Shown here one piece after another: positions 54,898-63,768 of a DNA stretch of 64,000 bases. The translations under genes were made by a program, and so were the position numbers. How positions within the stretch are numbered: position 1 is the first letter of the stretch; each line of letters starts with the position of its first letter. The DNA is from Calothrix sp. C42_A2020_038 (GTDB taxonomy: Bacteria; Cyanobacteriota; Cyanobacteriia; Cyanobacteriales; Nostocaceae), in NCBI GenBank assembly GCA_015272395.1, contig JACYLQ010000007.1, positions 1 to 64,000 on the forward strand, written 5' to 3'. Below the pieces are notes generated by a model. That model was given only the letters and a program-made list of their open reading frames with translations. It was not told where the DNA came from and made no database searches.

Positions 54898-56013
54898 CTA
54901 TCGCTGCAAGCTACGAGGATCAAGAGCGTCGCGCAAGCCGTCTCCAAGTAAGTTAAATGCAAGTACTGTGAGAATAATTAACAATGCAGGGGGAGCAATT
55001 AACCACGGTTGTAGAACTAAAATTGAAGCATTGGAGGCTAGTGATAACATATTACCCCAGGATGGGTCTGGTTGTTGGATGCCCAAACCAATCAAACTTA
55101 ATACTGATTCTGCTTCGATGAAACCTGGAATTGAAAGGGTAGCAGCAATGACGATGTAAGTTGCTGTTTGAGGCAAGACATGACGCAAAATAATGTAAAG
55201 AGGTTTACCACCCATTGCTCGCGCGGCCTGAACAAATTCTCGCTCTTTGATCGATAACACCTGTCCGCGAATTACGCGCGCTAAACCAGCCCAACGAATA
55301 AAAGAGGTAATCACGATAATTAGTAAGAAGCGTTCGCTGCTACCTAGTCCGGGAGGCAATACCGCAGCAAGGGCAATTAATAAGTAAATACTTGGTATTG
55401 TCATTAGTACTTCGACTAATCGCATAATTATGCTATCTGTCCAACCGGCAAAGTAACCAGAAATACCGCCAATTATCATACCTAGAGGGAAGGAGATTGC
55501 AACACCAACGATACCAATAAATAAGCTAATACGACCACCATGTAATAGACGACTAAACTGGTCACGACTTTGGTCATCGGTTCCCAGAATATTCACTTTT
55601 CCGGGACCATCTGCACCAAAGAGGTGTAAGTCCAGACTAATACCTGGCAATATATCAACTTCTTCCCATTTGGGTGGTAATGGTAGAGTTACTCGAAATA
55701 GCTTATACTCAGACCCACGAGTAAATAACCGGATAGGTGAAGGCTTGGTGTAATCTACAATGATTTCACGCTTTCCTGTATCCAAATCTGTTTTTCCCTG
55801 CGTTGTTGGGTAAACATGAGGCCCGATAAATTTTCCATCGCGTGTATTCCAGTAAATCGAAGTTGGTGGAAGCAGTGAACCGTTTGGTTGCGATTCGTAG
55901 GGATTGTAAGGAGCAACAAAATCAGCCGCAATTACGGAAATATAGAAAATTAACAATAGTATTGCCCCAAACCTTGCTAAAGGATTCTTTTTTAATCGTT
56001 GCCACCAGTTCAT
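54898..56013 (-). CDS. ABC transporter permease, peptide/nickel (DppC/OppC) type
   Basis: The 371-residue protein has one N-terminal membrane helix (about 20-40), a periplasmic insert of about 110 residues, then the core permease with the EAA-like loop REFVQAARAMGGKPLYIILRHVLPQ and five helices. I start at ATG 56013 (MNWWQRLKK) because the longer frame uses a TTG that looks like a -35 sequence. It would pair with a DppB-type permease and ATPases, none of which is adjacent; orphan location is usual in cyanobacteria. Confidence 0.9.
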   Translation of the reverse strand: MNWWQRLKKNPLARFGAILLLIFYISVIAADFVAPYNPYESQPNGSLLPPTSIYWNTRDGKFIGPHVYPTTQGKTDLDTGKREIIVDYTKPSPIRLFTRGSEYKLFRVTLPLPPKWEEVDILPGISLDLHLFGADGPGKVNILGTDDQSRDQFSRLLHGGRISLFIGIVGVAISFPLGMIIGGISGYFAGWTDSIIMRLVEVLMTIPSIYLLIALAAVLPPGLGSSERFLLIIVITSFIRWAGLARVIRGQVLSIKEREFVQAARAMGGKPLYIILRHVLPQTATYIVIAATLSIPGFIEAESVLSLIGLGIQQPDPSWGNMLSLASNASILVLQPWLIAPPALLIILTVLAFNLLGDGLRDALDPRSLQR

Positions 56014-56135
56014 AGTTAGTTTATTGTAAATTGTCAAGAGCCAATAGTTATAAGTTAATAGTTAATCGTGAACCTTGAGGGGTAAAATGTCAATTGTTAA
56101 GAAAATTTACCTTAATAGTCAGGAGTTACAAGTAG

Positions 56136-56157
56136 AGACGCGATGTTCCTCGCGTCT
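56136..56157. repeat. AGACGCGA hairpin repeat, copy 1
   Basis: AGACGCGA (56136-56143) pairs with TCGCGTCT (56150-56157). A second, one-base-diverged copy lies at 60681-60701. Both lie between gene ends in low-complexity heptamer-like surroundings. Confidence 0.8.
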
Positions 56158-56215
56158 GTACGGAGTTAGAAATTAGAGATTAAAAATTTATCACTCACTC
56201 ATAACTCATAATTTT

Positions 56216-57079
56216 CTAACTCACTAAATAGAGCTTTTCTTCAATTTGGCGCTCGTGTTCGATGACAAAGACATTAGAGTACAGGTTAGCAATAATCTGC
56301 TTGCCCTGTTGTGTTAAGGACAAGTAACGCAATCCATCTTGAATGTAAGGAAATACACCATTCCAATAAAACTTGGCATAGTTTTTCCGTAAATCTGCAG
56401 GTGTTTTGTACCCCAACACCTTATTCATCCCTGTTTCTTCAAATTCGTAGAACAAAGAAGTGATTTTATTTAGGTAACGTGGATCGCTCAACTGTCCGAT
56501 TAAATCAGCTGCACGTACTAATCCAGCAAAGGTTTGGGTTCCTTGATGGTCTTCTTTCGCAGGTACTGGAAAGCGAGTTAATTCAATATTGCTTTTGATC
56601 ACTTCAGAATCAATGAGTTTATGCCCACCGAATCGCTCATCGATAAATAGCTTTGCCCGGTCAACGTGATATGGTGTCAAGCTCGCATCAGAGGCGCCAG
56701 GTGGTAAAGAAATCATTTTTCCTTCTTTTCCGGTAGAGTACAAACCGTCAATTTCTTGGTCTTGACGACACACTCCTTTAACATAACCAATATCGTGACA
56801 TAACAGGGAAATGATAAAGTGCAGCCAGTCTTCGCTTGATACACCTCCCTCACGAATATGCTTACCGCGAAGAATTTCTTGTCCTACCAAAGTTACCAAA
56901 ATTGAGTGTTCGACATTGTGATAAAGAGCATCACTGTTGGCGATATTCTCTAAGGCCATATTGCCAGCCCATGCGATAATATCTTGATAATCTGTTTTTA
57001 GGCAGCCGTAAGTACGTCTATATCCTTCCCGAATCTGCTTTACAAACGCATCGATTAAAACTTCTGTTGTATTAAACAT
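56216..57079 (-). CDS. HD-domain metal-dependent phosphohydrolase-like protein
   Basis: The 287-residue protein has an HD-superfamily core: His in YHNVEHSILVT (about 55) and the HD pair in IISLLCHDIGYVKG (about 95). It belongs to a cyanobacterial group of HD proteins. The substrate may be a (cyclic) nucleotide, which is not deducible. The N-terminal 40 residues are helical, and no GGDEF or EAL partner is present. Confidence 0.85.
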   Translation of the reverse strand: MFNTTEVLIDAFVKQIREGYRRTYGCLKTDYQDIIAWAGNMALENIANSDALYHNVEHSILVTLVGQEILRGKHIREGGVSSEDWLHFIISLLCHDIGYVKGVCRQDQEIDGLYSTGKEGKMISLPPGASDASLTPYHVDRAKLFIDERFGGHKLIDSEVIKSNIELTRFPVPAKEDHQGTQTFAGLVRAADLIGQLSDPRYLNKITSLFYEFEETGMNKVLGYKTPADLRKNYAKFYWNGVFPYIQDGLRYLSLTQQGKQIIANLYSNVFVIEHERQIEEKLYLVS

Positions 57080-57652
57080 ACTAGTATTCAGTAGATAACT
57101 ATGTATTTATCGGTTTTTGCTAATCGCTGAATTAAGGCATAGCTTAATCAATCTGGGTTTAAATAGATTTTTCCCAAATTTTGTCCATAGCTATCAAAGC
57201 TATCGATATATAAAGAATTAACCCCCGTAATGAGAAAATTCCTTCTGCCTTGATCACAGGATATGCTATGTCTTTAGGTAGATGCAAAGTTTGATGAGCA
57301 ACCAAAAATCAGAGAGGTGACTGATTCAGACTTGTAAACTATTACTACACTATTCGCTCTAAGGCAGTATAAACCGTTAAGCTAGACTAATAAAAATAAA
57401 GGCTATTATTCTACCATCGCAAATTGATCGAAACTTTTTTGATTAGTTTTGATTATAAGCTTTTGATCTTACTGACTTTGCTTCAGAGACTTGAGTATCC
57501 AACAGGTATGACATTTCCATTTGACGGTGTTGGATAGATATAAAACCTAATATAGATAACATAAGTGGGTTCGCTAAGAGACAAATTCATTCAACTAACC
57601 TGGATTTAACTAATTAAAAACGCATGATTTTGAATTGTATATTTTGAGTTTT
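57080..57652. other. 573-bp intergenic region, no gene seen
   Basis: The region lies between the start of the HD gene and the end of the pentapeptide-repeat gene, both on the minus strand. I see a short inverted pair (ATAGCTAT-CAAAGCTATCGATATAT) near 57187 but no gene, RNA or terminator that I can support. Confidence 0.5.
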
Positions 57653-59269
57653 CTACTCTAGGATTGCTCCATTTAAATTTGCGTCTTTTAAATTGGCATC
57701 TTTCAGATTAGTGTCGCGCAAATCAGCTCCCCGCAAATCAGCATTCTTTAAATTGGCGTTGCTCAAATTGGCGCCGCGTAAACACGAACCAGATAAATTA
57801 GCCGCAGTCAAATTTGCACCACTCAGATTAACATTACTTAAATACATACCCATCAAATTAACACCTGTTAAGTTCGCAGAACTGAGGTTATAAGTAAAAT
57901 CTTGTACATATTTAAGATTCGCCTTACTGAGATTAGCGGTAGTTAAGTTAATGTGTGTAAGCTTAACGCGATTTAAATTAGCACCACTTAAGTTAACACC
58001 AATCAAATTAGCAGGAAATTCTCCATCTAGGTCACTGAGTTGAGCCTCACTCAAATCCGCATCGCTTAAATCAGCAAATAATAAATTAGCACCCTCTAAT
58101 CTTGCTTTAGTCAAATTAGCACCTACTAGCTTGGCTTCGCGTAAATCAGCACCACTCAAGTCAGCACCCGATAAATTAGCACCCGATAAATTGGCACCGC
58201 TTAAATTAGTATTATTCAATTGGATACCACTAAGAAGAGCATTTTCTAAATAGGCGCCTGGAGCTATTTTATAGGCAGCTGCTGTATTTGGGTCAAAGTT
58301 ATCAGGGAAGACAGTAGCTTCGTTATAAACCGCATATTGGAGATTTGCATTGTCTAAATTTGCACCTGACATATTTGCATCAAGTAAATCAGCCCGACTC
58401 AAGTGAGCGTTTTTAGCATCAACGTTATTTAACTCTGCTTTACGCAATATAGCCCAACTCAAATTTGCACCGCTTAAATTAATGCGATTAAGTTTTATTT
58501 CACTAAAATCAGCACCGCTTAAATCAGCACCACTAAGGTTTGCACCATCTAAGTTTGTTCGAGTTAATTTTGCACCACTCAAATTCGCGTTTTTAAGATT
58601 AGCGTTTGCCAGATTAGCTCCGTATAAGTTAGTATTACGTAGGTTAGCGTTTTCTAAATTGGCATAACTAAGGTTAGCATAGCGGAAATCAATACTACTA
58701 AAATCTGCGTTCTTGAGATTAGCTCGATTCAAATTAATGTTATTAAGTGTATATCCAGTAAATAAGGTACCTTCAAGGTTTACACCAGCAAAATTTCGCT
58801 CTCCACTTTGATAGCGCTGTAATAGTTCTTCTCGATTTATGTCTATTTTATTTTGTTCTAGATACATTTGATTAAGTAACATCATTCGCTCTATTCTAAA
58901 TTCTTCATCGCTTAATCTTCTAGATTTTTTATTTGTAGTATTTCTGAATGCTGAAACAGTATCAAGTGCTTCTATAAGAATTGCAGTTGTAGGCAATGGT
59001 GTTTCTATATTTTCAAAATCTTGAGTTTCTTTTAAATTCAATTGATTGATACTATTTTTTTGATAAAAAATATTTTGTAAATCTGCTACTTCCCATTGTA
59101 AACTTTCTACAAGTTGCACTTCGGGGCGATTCTCAAATTTATCTACTAAATTATCTAACTCACGTTTTAACCCTTGCAAATACTTTTTTAATAGCGTTTG
59201 CTGGCGTTCGATTTGCTCTAATTTGGAAATTATAGATAAAAATTCCTGTTCTGAGTTAGAAATATTCAT
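57653..59269 (-). CDS. pentapeptide-repeat protein with N-terminal coiled coil
   Basis: The 538-residue protein starts with a coiled coil (about 5-70, IISKLEQIERQQTLLKKYLQ) and then carries about 60 A(N/D)Lxx pentapeptides from residue 155 to the end, split by a non-repeat insert near 315-335 (EATVFPDNFDPNTAAAYKI). Pentapeptides form a right-handed quadrilateral beta helix; some members mimic DNA, most cyanobacterial ones have unknown roles. No signal peptide is seen, so it is probably cytosolic. Confidence 0.9.
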   Translation of the reverse strand: MNISNSEQEFLSIISKLEQIERQQTLLKKYLQGLKRELDNLVDKFENRPEVQLVESLQWEVADLQNIFYQKNSINQLNLKETQDFENIETPLPTTAILIEALDTVSAFRNTTNKKSRRLSDEEFRIERMMLLNQMYLEQNKIDINREELLQRYQSGERNFAGVNLEGTLFTGYTLNNINLNRANLKNADFSSIDFRYANLSYANLENANLRNTNLYGANLANANLKNANLSGAKLTRTNLDGANLSGADLSGADFSEIKLNRINLSGANLSWAILRKAELNNVDAKNAHLSRADLLDANMSGANLDNANLQYAVYNEATVFPDNFDPNTAAAYKIAPGAYLENALLSGIQLNNTNLSGANLSGANLSGADLSGADLREAKLVGANLTKARLEGANLLFADLSDADLSEAQLSDLDGEFPANLIGVNLSGANLNRVKLTHINLTTANLSKANLKYVQDFTYNLSSANLTGVNLMGMYLSNVNLSGANLTAANLSGSCLRGANLSNANLKNADLRGADLRDTNLKDANLKDANLNGAILE

Positions 59270-59448
59270 CGATTTATAAATATAAGGTAGAGTGCTAACC
59301 TGATCAATTAAATCCTGTATCTATCTTTCCCAAGATGAGACTGGCTGTAACAGAAGCATGGCAGCATAGAAGTGTAATTTTTATTTTCTCTGACTTCTCC
59401 GACTCTCCTGTCCTTGTGCGTTAATAAAATAAGGTAGAGGAAAAGGTG

Positions 59449-60639
59449 ATGAGAACACTCGCTGAAATCAACGATAAAATCAGGCAAAAAAAAGCAGTTG
59501 TCTTAACCGCTTTTGAAGTCAAAGCACGAGTTGCAGAAGTTGGTGTTACTCAAGTCGCGAAACAAGTCGATGTTATTACTACTGGTACTTTTGAACCAAT
59601 GGAATCAAGTGGCGCCATAATTAACTTGGGACATACTGACCCACCAATTAAAATAAGGCATTGCTGGCTTGATGGTGTACCTGCTTATTCCGGATTTGGT
59701 GCTGTTGATTTATACCTTGGCGCCAGTTGTGAAGTAGAAGCTAAAGACGGAGAAGAACGTGTTCGTAAATTAGCACCTAAGTTTAAACGCGGTGGAGGTC
59801 ATGTCATAGAAGACCTAATTGCTGGAAAACCGATACAATTACGAGCAGAAGGACAAGTTACCGATTGTTATCCGCGCGCTACATTTGAAACGACAATTTC
59901 CCGCGAAACTATTAATCAGTTTTATTTATTTAATCCGAGAAATCTTTATCAAAATTTTATTGTGGGCGTAAATGGAGGAGAACGACCATTGTTCACTTAT
60001 CTAGGTCCCCTGCAACCACGCTTGGGAAATGCAGTGTTCTCAAATCCAGGCGCCATTTCGCCGCTTCTCAATGACCCAAATTTACAACTTGTTGGTATTG
60101 GTACACGAATTTTTCTAGGTGGTGGAATTGGTTATGTGGCATGGGAAGGAACACAGCATTTTCCTTTGCAAAAGCGTTTGCCAAATAACACCCCCATTGG
60201 ACCATCTGCGACTTTAGCACTGATTGGTGATGCAAAAACAATGGAAGCTCGTTGGGTAAGGGGTTGCTACTTTATGAGTTATGGTCCATCTTTGATGCTC
60301 GGTGTTGGAGTTCCCTACCCTGTACTTAACGAAGAAGTTGTTGCCCACTGTGCAATTCAAGATCATGAACTTGTGGCGCCAATAGTAGATTTTTCGATTC
60401 CTCGACGTGTTCGTCCTACATTCGGTTTAGTAACTTATGCTCAACTCAAATCAGGACGTATTACTATCGAAGGTAAAACTGTACGAACTGCTCCATTGGC
60501 AAGTATGTATCTTTCTTTACAAGTTGCACAAGAATTAAAAGAGTGGATTGAGGCAGGTAAATTTACTCTGACTGAACCTGTTGCCTCGATTCCAATGGAA
60601 CGCTCATTTTTGCCACAAGATCGATGGGCAGAATTTTAA
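59449..60639 (+). CDS. DUF39 protein (homocysteine-biosynthesis/sulfurtransferase-like)
   Basis: The 396-residue protein is a member of DUF39, whose archaeal homologues convert aspartate semialdehyde to homocysteine using sulfide. Supporting segments are GTFEPMESSGAIINLGHTDPPIKIRH near 45 and GGGIGYVAWEGTQHFP near 220; Cys is conserved in RHCWLDG and TDCYPRA. I start at ATG 59449, 8 bp after GAGG. The archaeal ferredoxin-domain partner is not adjacent. Confidence 0.85.
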   Translation: MRTLAEINDKIRQKKAVVLTAFEVKARVAEVGVTQVAKQVDVITTGTFEPMESSGAIINLGHTDPPIKIRHCWLDGVPAYSGFGAVDLYLGASCEVEAKDGEERVRKLAPKFKRGGGHVIEDLIAGKPIQLRAEGQVTDCYPRATFETTISRETINQFYLFNPRNLYQNFIVGVNGGERPLFTYLGPLQPRLGNAVFSNPGAISPLLNDPNLQLVGIGTRIFLGGGIGYVAWEGTQHFPLQKRLPNNTPIGPSATLALIGDAKTMEARWVRGCYFMSYGPSLMLGVGVPYPVLNEEVVAHCAIQDHELVAPIVDFSIPRRVRPTFGLVTYAQLKSGRITIEGKTVRTAPLASMYLSLQVAQELKEWIEAGKFTLTEPVASIPMERSFLPQDRWAEF

Positions 60640-60680
60640 GTTAGGAGTTAAGAGTGATTCATAATAACTCCTAACTCCGT

Positions 60681-60701
60681 AAAGACACGATTAATCGCGT
60701 C
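60681..60701. repeat. AGACGCGA hairpin repeat, copy 2
   Basis: AGACACGA-TTAA-TCGCGTCT repeats the 56136-56157 hairpin with one mismatch. It lies between convergent genes and could act as a weak terminator. Confidence 0.65.
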
Positions 60702-60710
60702 TCCTAACTA

Positions 60711-61745
60711 TTATGGTTCTTCTGGTCTTGGACGCTTAATTGGTTTAGGTGTTGGGCGACTGGTATTTGGTGTAGGTCTTGATATACCTGTGTTGAAATC
60801 GGCACTACCTTTCTTAATAGGCAAAGGAGTTTCACCACTGCTTGGTCTACGGAATGGTTTTCTCGAACCACCTTTATTTAAAGACCGTCTGCCCCCTCCT
60901 CCTGGTTTAAATTGAGGTCGGCGTTTCTTAGGCAGGTCTGCAATTAATTTTCCGTTTTCAATGGCTAGCCAGTCTCCTTTGCGTATAACAGTTAAGTCCC
61001 AAAACTTCCCTACAGCCTTTGTATCAAGACTACCTTTGAGTTTTAGCTTGAAGTATTTGGGTTTGTCATTCTGCTTACGGGGAGATTGCTTGATTTTAAC
61101 GACTATATTACTGCCATCTTGCGCTTGGTAAACGACTTCTCCACGAACTGAGAAGTTACCATCTAGAATTCTAGATGAATCATCAGATTGTGTAGATGTT
61201 AATTTTTCTGATTCTTCGTGCTTTTCTTCCTGTTCTGAAGTAGGAGCTTTAGCAAGTTTTTCGGGTTCCCAAACACCAACTATTTGGAGGTGTAATTGAT
61301 CATTCTCTTGGCGAGTGCGGGGATAAACAACCCATAAATGCTCTTGTTGCACATCGAGATGGTTTTTGACTAAGCTCATAATCCGTCCAAGGAGAACGGC
61401 GTTTAGCTCGGCGCCATCTGCGGTAACAAGCGAACCTTGAGTAAATTGTTCGGCACTGCTCACGTAGCGACCTCTAACTAAACCGATTGCTCGGTACTGC
61501 ATCGGCTCGCTAGGTGGTGGAATTGGCTGCTGACGATTCGCGCTGTCATACAAAGTAGTATCGCTTTTGTCCAACGAACTTTCTTCCATATAAGCATGGT
61601 TTTCATTTGGAACATTAGCGGATGCTTCGATGCTAGTTGAATCAAGGTTGGGCTTAACTGGTAAGGTCGGTTCGGACGATGGCATCAGGTCGGAATTCAT
61701 AGAAACTCCTTGCGACGGAGATACATCCCATCTGGGATTTGACAT
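60711..61745 (-). CDS. 344-residue protein of unknown function with OB-like middle
   Basis: The first 80 residues are Ser/Pro/Asn-rich and probably disordered. A conserved-looking part (about 82-165; YRAIGLVRGRYVSSAEQF, LWVVYPRTRQEN) and a beta-rich part (195-265; FSVRGEVVYQAQDGSNIVVK, KYFKLKLKG) follow. The last 75 residues are very basic (Lys/Arg/Pro/Gly; KKRRPQFKPGGGGRRS), which suggests RNA or DNA binding. I do not recognise the family. Two possible starts exist (61745 or MNSDLM at 61700). Confidence 0.7.
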   Translation of the reverse strand: MSNPRWDVSPSQGVSMNSDLMPSSEPTLPVKPNLDSTSIEASANVPNENHAYMEESSLDKSDTTLYDSANRQQPIPPPSEPMQYRAIGLVRGRYVSSAEQFTQGSLVTADGAELNAVLLGRIMSLVKNHLDVQQEHLWVVYPRTRQENDQLHLQIVGVWEPEKLAKAPTSEQEEKHEESEKLTSTQSDDSSRILDGNFSVRGEVVYQAQDGSNIVVKIKQSPRKQNDKPKYFKLKLKGSLDTKAVGKFWDLTVIRKGDWLAIENGKLIADLPKKRRPQFKPGGGGRRSLNKGGSRKPFRRPSSGETPLPIKKGSADFNTGISRPTPNTSRPTPKPIKRPRPEEP

Positions 61746-62122
61746 GCGTAAACTGGAAAGAGCGTTTGTGTGGTTGAGTGAAAGTATATTTCTTCCATAA
61801 CCACCGTTCCAGCGTACCTTATGTGATACTGAAGACGCGACACCAGTTATTTCAACGAGGGATACCTCTGTATGATACTGGCTGACAATACATTCACCTC
61901 ACACTAAATGTGTAATTTAGCGTCTTTATACTAGTTTCGGAAGCATATCACAGTTACAATTCTGACGATTCTTCCTAAAATTAGCGCTCGATGACTGTTT
62001 TGTTTTTTGCTATTTGTTATAAAGTTCACAGCATGAACGCGGTATTCCGCAAAGTTTTTCAAATTTTAAACTTTTCCTCTTGTTTGCCAATAGAATGTCA
62101 CATTTAGTTTAAGGGAGGGTTT
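61746..62122. other. divergent promoter region, no gene seen
   Basis: This 377-bp gap separates the basic-tailed protein from the TPR gene and holds both promoters. A long-spaced inverted pair (CCAGT near 61841, ACTGG near 61876) is weak. No RNA gene was seen. Confidence 0.5.
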
Positions 62123-62995
62123 GTGACTCAATCGGGAAATCGCTGGATAGTTCGGGTCGTACTGGTAATCGCAGTGCTAGCTTTTGTTGGAGTTTCAATG
62201 GTTCCCATAATTGCCGCATTTAATGAATCGCGGGGTTCCGGTTCCAGTGCTGCTGATACCAAAGGCAATTTGCCTACTGTAGACCAAAAATCTAAGCTAC
62301 AAGACGAAGTACGAGGCTATGAACTAGTCTTACAAAGAGAACCAGAAAATCAAACAGCGCTTAAGGCTTTGTTGCAAGCGCGTTTGCAACTACTTGCCCT
62401 CAAGCAAGGAGAAATTAAAGATGTAATTGAACCACTATCCAAGCTGGCCAAGCTTAACCCCGACCAAACCAGATATGCTGTTTTGCTTGCTCAAGCCAAG
62501 CAGCAAATGGGAGACAATGAAGGCGCCGCTCAAACTCTACGTACTGTTTTGGAAACAAGACCTGGAGATATGGAAGCTTTACAGGCAATGGTGTCGTTGC
62601 AGATGAGCCAGAAACGTCCCGAAGCTGCTATTGGTTTGCTACAAGAAGCTTTAACCAAAGCACCACAAGCCAATAAGATTCAGCCTGGTAGCATTGATAC
62701 AATTGCAATCCAGGTGTTAATTGGCAATATCCATGCTTCCCAAAAGCGATACGGAAAAGCTTTTGAAGTTTACGAGCAGGCAATCAAAAGCGACCCCAAA
62801 GATTTTCGTCCAATTTGGGCAAAAGCACTTGTTCTTAAAGAGCAAGGCAAAATTGACGAAGCTAGACCTTTGTTTGCTAATGCGACAGCTCTGGCACCTG
62901 CACAATACAAAGACGAAATCAATAAAACTGCTACAGAAGCACCATCACCTAAACCTACACCTACTGCAAATCCAACAACTTCGCCCACTCCGTAA
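62123..62995 (+). CDS. membrane-anchored TPR protein
   Basis: The 290-residue protein starts at GTG 62123 behind a GGGAGG RBS. An N-terminal membrane helix (about 9-29) is followed by tetratricopeptide repeats (VLQREPENQTALKALLQARL, AKLNPDQTRYAVLLAQAKQQ, EVYEQAIKSDPKDFRPIWAK) and a Pro/Thr/Ser tail. It is probably a periplasm-facing or thylakoid-anchored adaptor. Its 3' end is convergent with the GDT1-family gene. Confidence 0.85.
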   Translation: MTQSGNRWIVRVVLVIAVLAFVGVSMVPIIAAFNESRGSGSSAADTKGNLPTVDQKSKLQDEVRGYELVLQREPENQTALKALLQARLQLLALKQGEIKDVIEPLSKLAKLNPDQTRYAVLLAQAKQQMGDNEGAAQTLRTVLETRPGDMEALQAMVSLQMSQKRPEAAIGLLQEALTKAPQANKIQPGSIDTIAIQVLIGNIHASQKRYGKAFEVYEQAIKSDPKDFRPIWAKALVLKEQGKIDEARPLFANATALAPAQYKDEINKTATEAPSPKPTPTANPTTSPTP

Positions 62996-62999
62996 GATG

Positions 63000-63040
63000 A
63001 TTTTAGATTTTGGATTAATCCAAAATCTAAAATTGCAAAT
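63000..63040. terminator. inverted repeat between the TPR and GDT1-family genes
   Basis: TTTTAGATTTTGGATTAA (about 63001-63018) pairs with TTAATCCAAAATCTAAAA-type sequence (63014-63031) in a long A/T-rich inverted repeat centred near 63016. It sits between two converging gene ends and could stop both transcripts. Confidence 0.5.
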
Positions 63041-63043
63041 TCC

Positions 63044-63661
63044 TTAATTCTTTTCAAACACTGCTAAAATTCCAAACAGTATAAATAAACAGCCCCCAAT
63101 AAAAGTAAGTTGGCGTTCGTTGATGCGTCCACAAAGCATTTTGCCGCAGGTAACAGCAATGGCTGCACAAATTGCATGTCCTAAAATGGCGCCGGATGCG
63201 ACACCAAAAGGATTATTATTAATCGCGAGTGAGATTGTCGCCAGTTGAGTCCTATCTCCCCATTCGGCAACAAAAGTCATTAGGAACCCTTCAATCCACA
63301 CAGCCCATATACTTTTTTTACCAAGTTGTGCTTCTGCTTTGATGACTGCCTCTTTTGCTTCTTCGAGTACTTCATCGCAACCTGTTACTGCTGGCATCTT
63401 ATAGGCATCATAAATCAATTTCAAACCAAAACCCAAGAATAATGCGATTTCGGCATGATAGATAAAACTTGCTGGCAATAACGATGCAACTCGTCCCAAC
63501 ACCACAGAAAGTGTCGTCATCGCGGCTAAAGCTGCTGTTACTGCAGTAAATATTAGTCTTCGCGAGTGTTGCATCGCTAAGTACATTGCAATAAAAAATG
63601 TTTTATCACCTAGTTCCGAAACTGTAATTATCGACAAACCCGCAGTAAAAGCTGTTAACAT
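63044..63661 (-). CDS. GDT1/TMEM165 (UPF0016) family manganese/calcium transporter
   Basis: The 205-residue protein has six membrane segments in two halves, each with the family motif E-x-G-D-(K/R)-T: E16-LGDK-T21 and E133-WGDR-T138. Cyanobacterial members export Mn2+ from the cytosol and protect against Mn stress. The motif residues are intact. The RBS AAGGAG (63671-63676) is 9 bp upstream of the ATG and is buried in a hairpin in the leader. Confidence 0.92.
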   Translation of the reverse strand: MLTAFTAGLSIITVSELGDKTFFIAMYLAMQHSRRLIFTAVTAALAAMTTLSVVLGRVASLLPASFIYHAEIALFLGFGLKLIYDAYKMPAVTGCDEVLEEAKEAVIKAEAQLGKKSIWAVWIEGFLMTFVAEWGDRTQLATISLAINNNPFGVASGAILGHAICAAIAVTCGKMLCGRINERQLTFIGGCLFILFGILAVFEKN

Positions 63662-63768
63662 TCGATCAAGCTCCTTGTTGTTTCATTGAGGCGTGGAGCT
63701 TGATGAATGGAACAAAGACCTCACCAAGCTCCACACACGTCAATACTGTGTGGACTTAGTGAAGGTCT
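63662..63768 (-). promoter_or_regulatory. structured 5' leader with SD-sequestering hairpin (candidate riboswitch)
   Basis: Reading the minus strand, AGACCTTCAC (63768-63759) can pair with GTGAGGTCT (63724-63716), and inside it TCCACACA (63754-63747) with TGTGTGGA (63737-63730). Downstream, ATCAAGCTCC (63704-63695) pairs perfectly with GGAGCTTGAT (63674-63665), which covers the RBS. GTGGAGCTTG (63734-63725) can instead pair with CAAGCTCCAC (63702-63693), which would break both neighbours and free the RBS. This is the layout of a translation-controlling switch. I do not see the conserved GGGGAGUAG core of yybP-ykoY. Confidence 0.6.

Noticed and set aside
63662-63768. yybP-ykoY manganese riboswitch
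   Set aside because: The transporter family fits, but the conserved GGGGAGUAG and CGUCA-type loops of that riboswitch are not visible in the leader.
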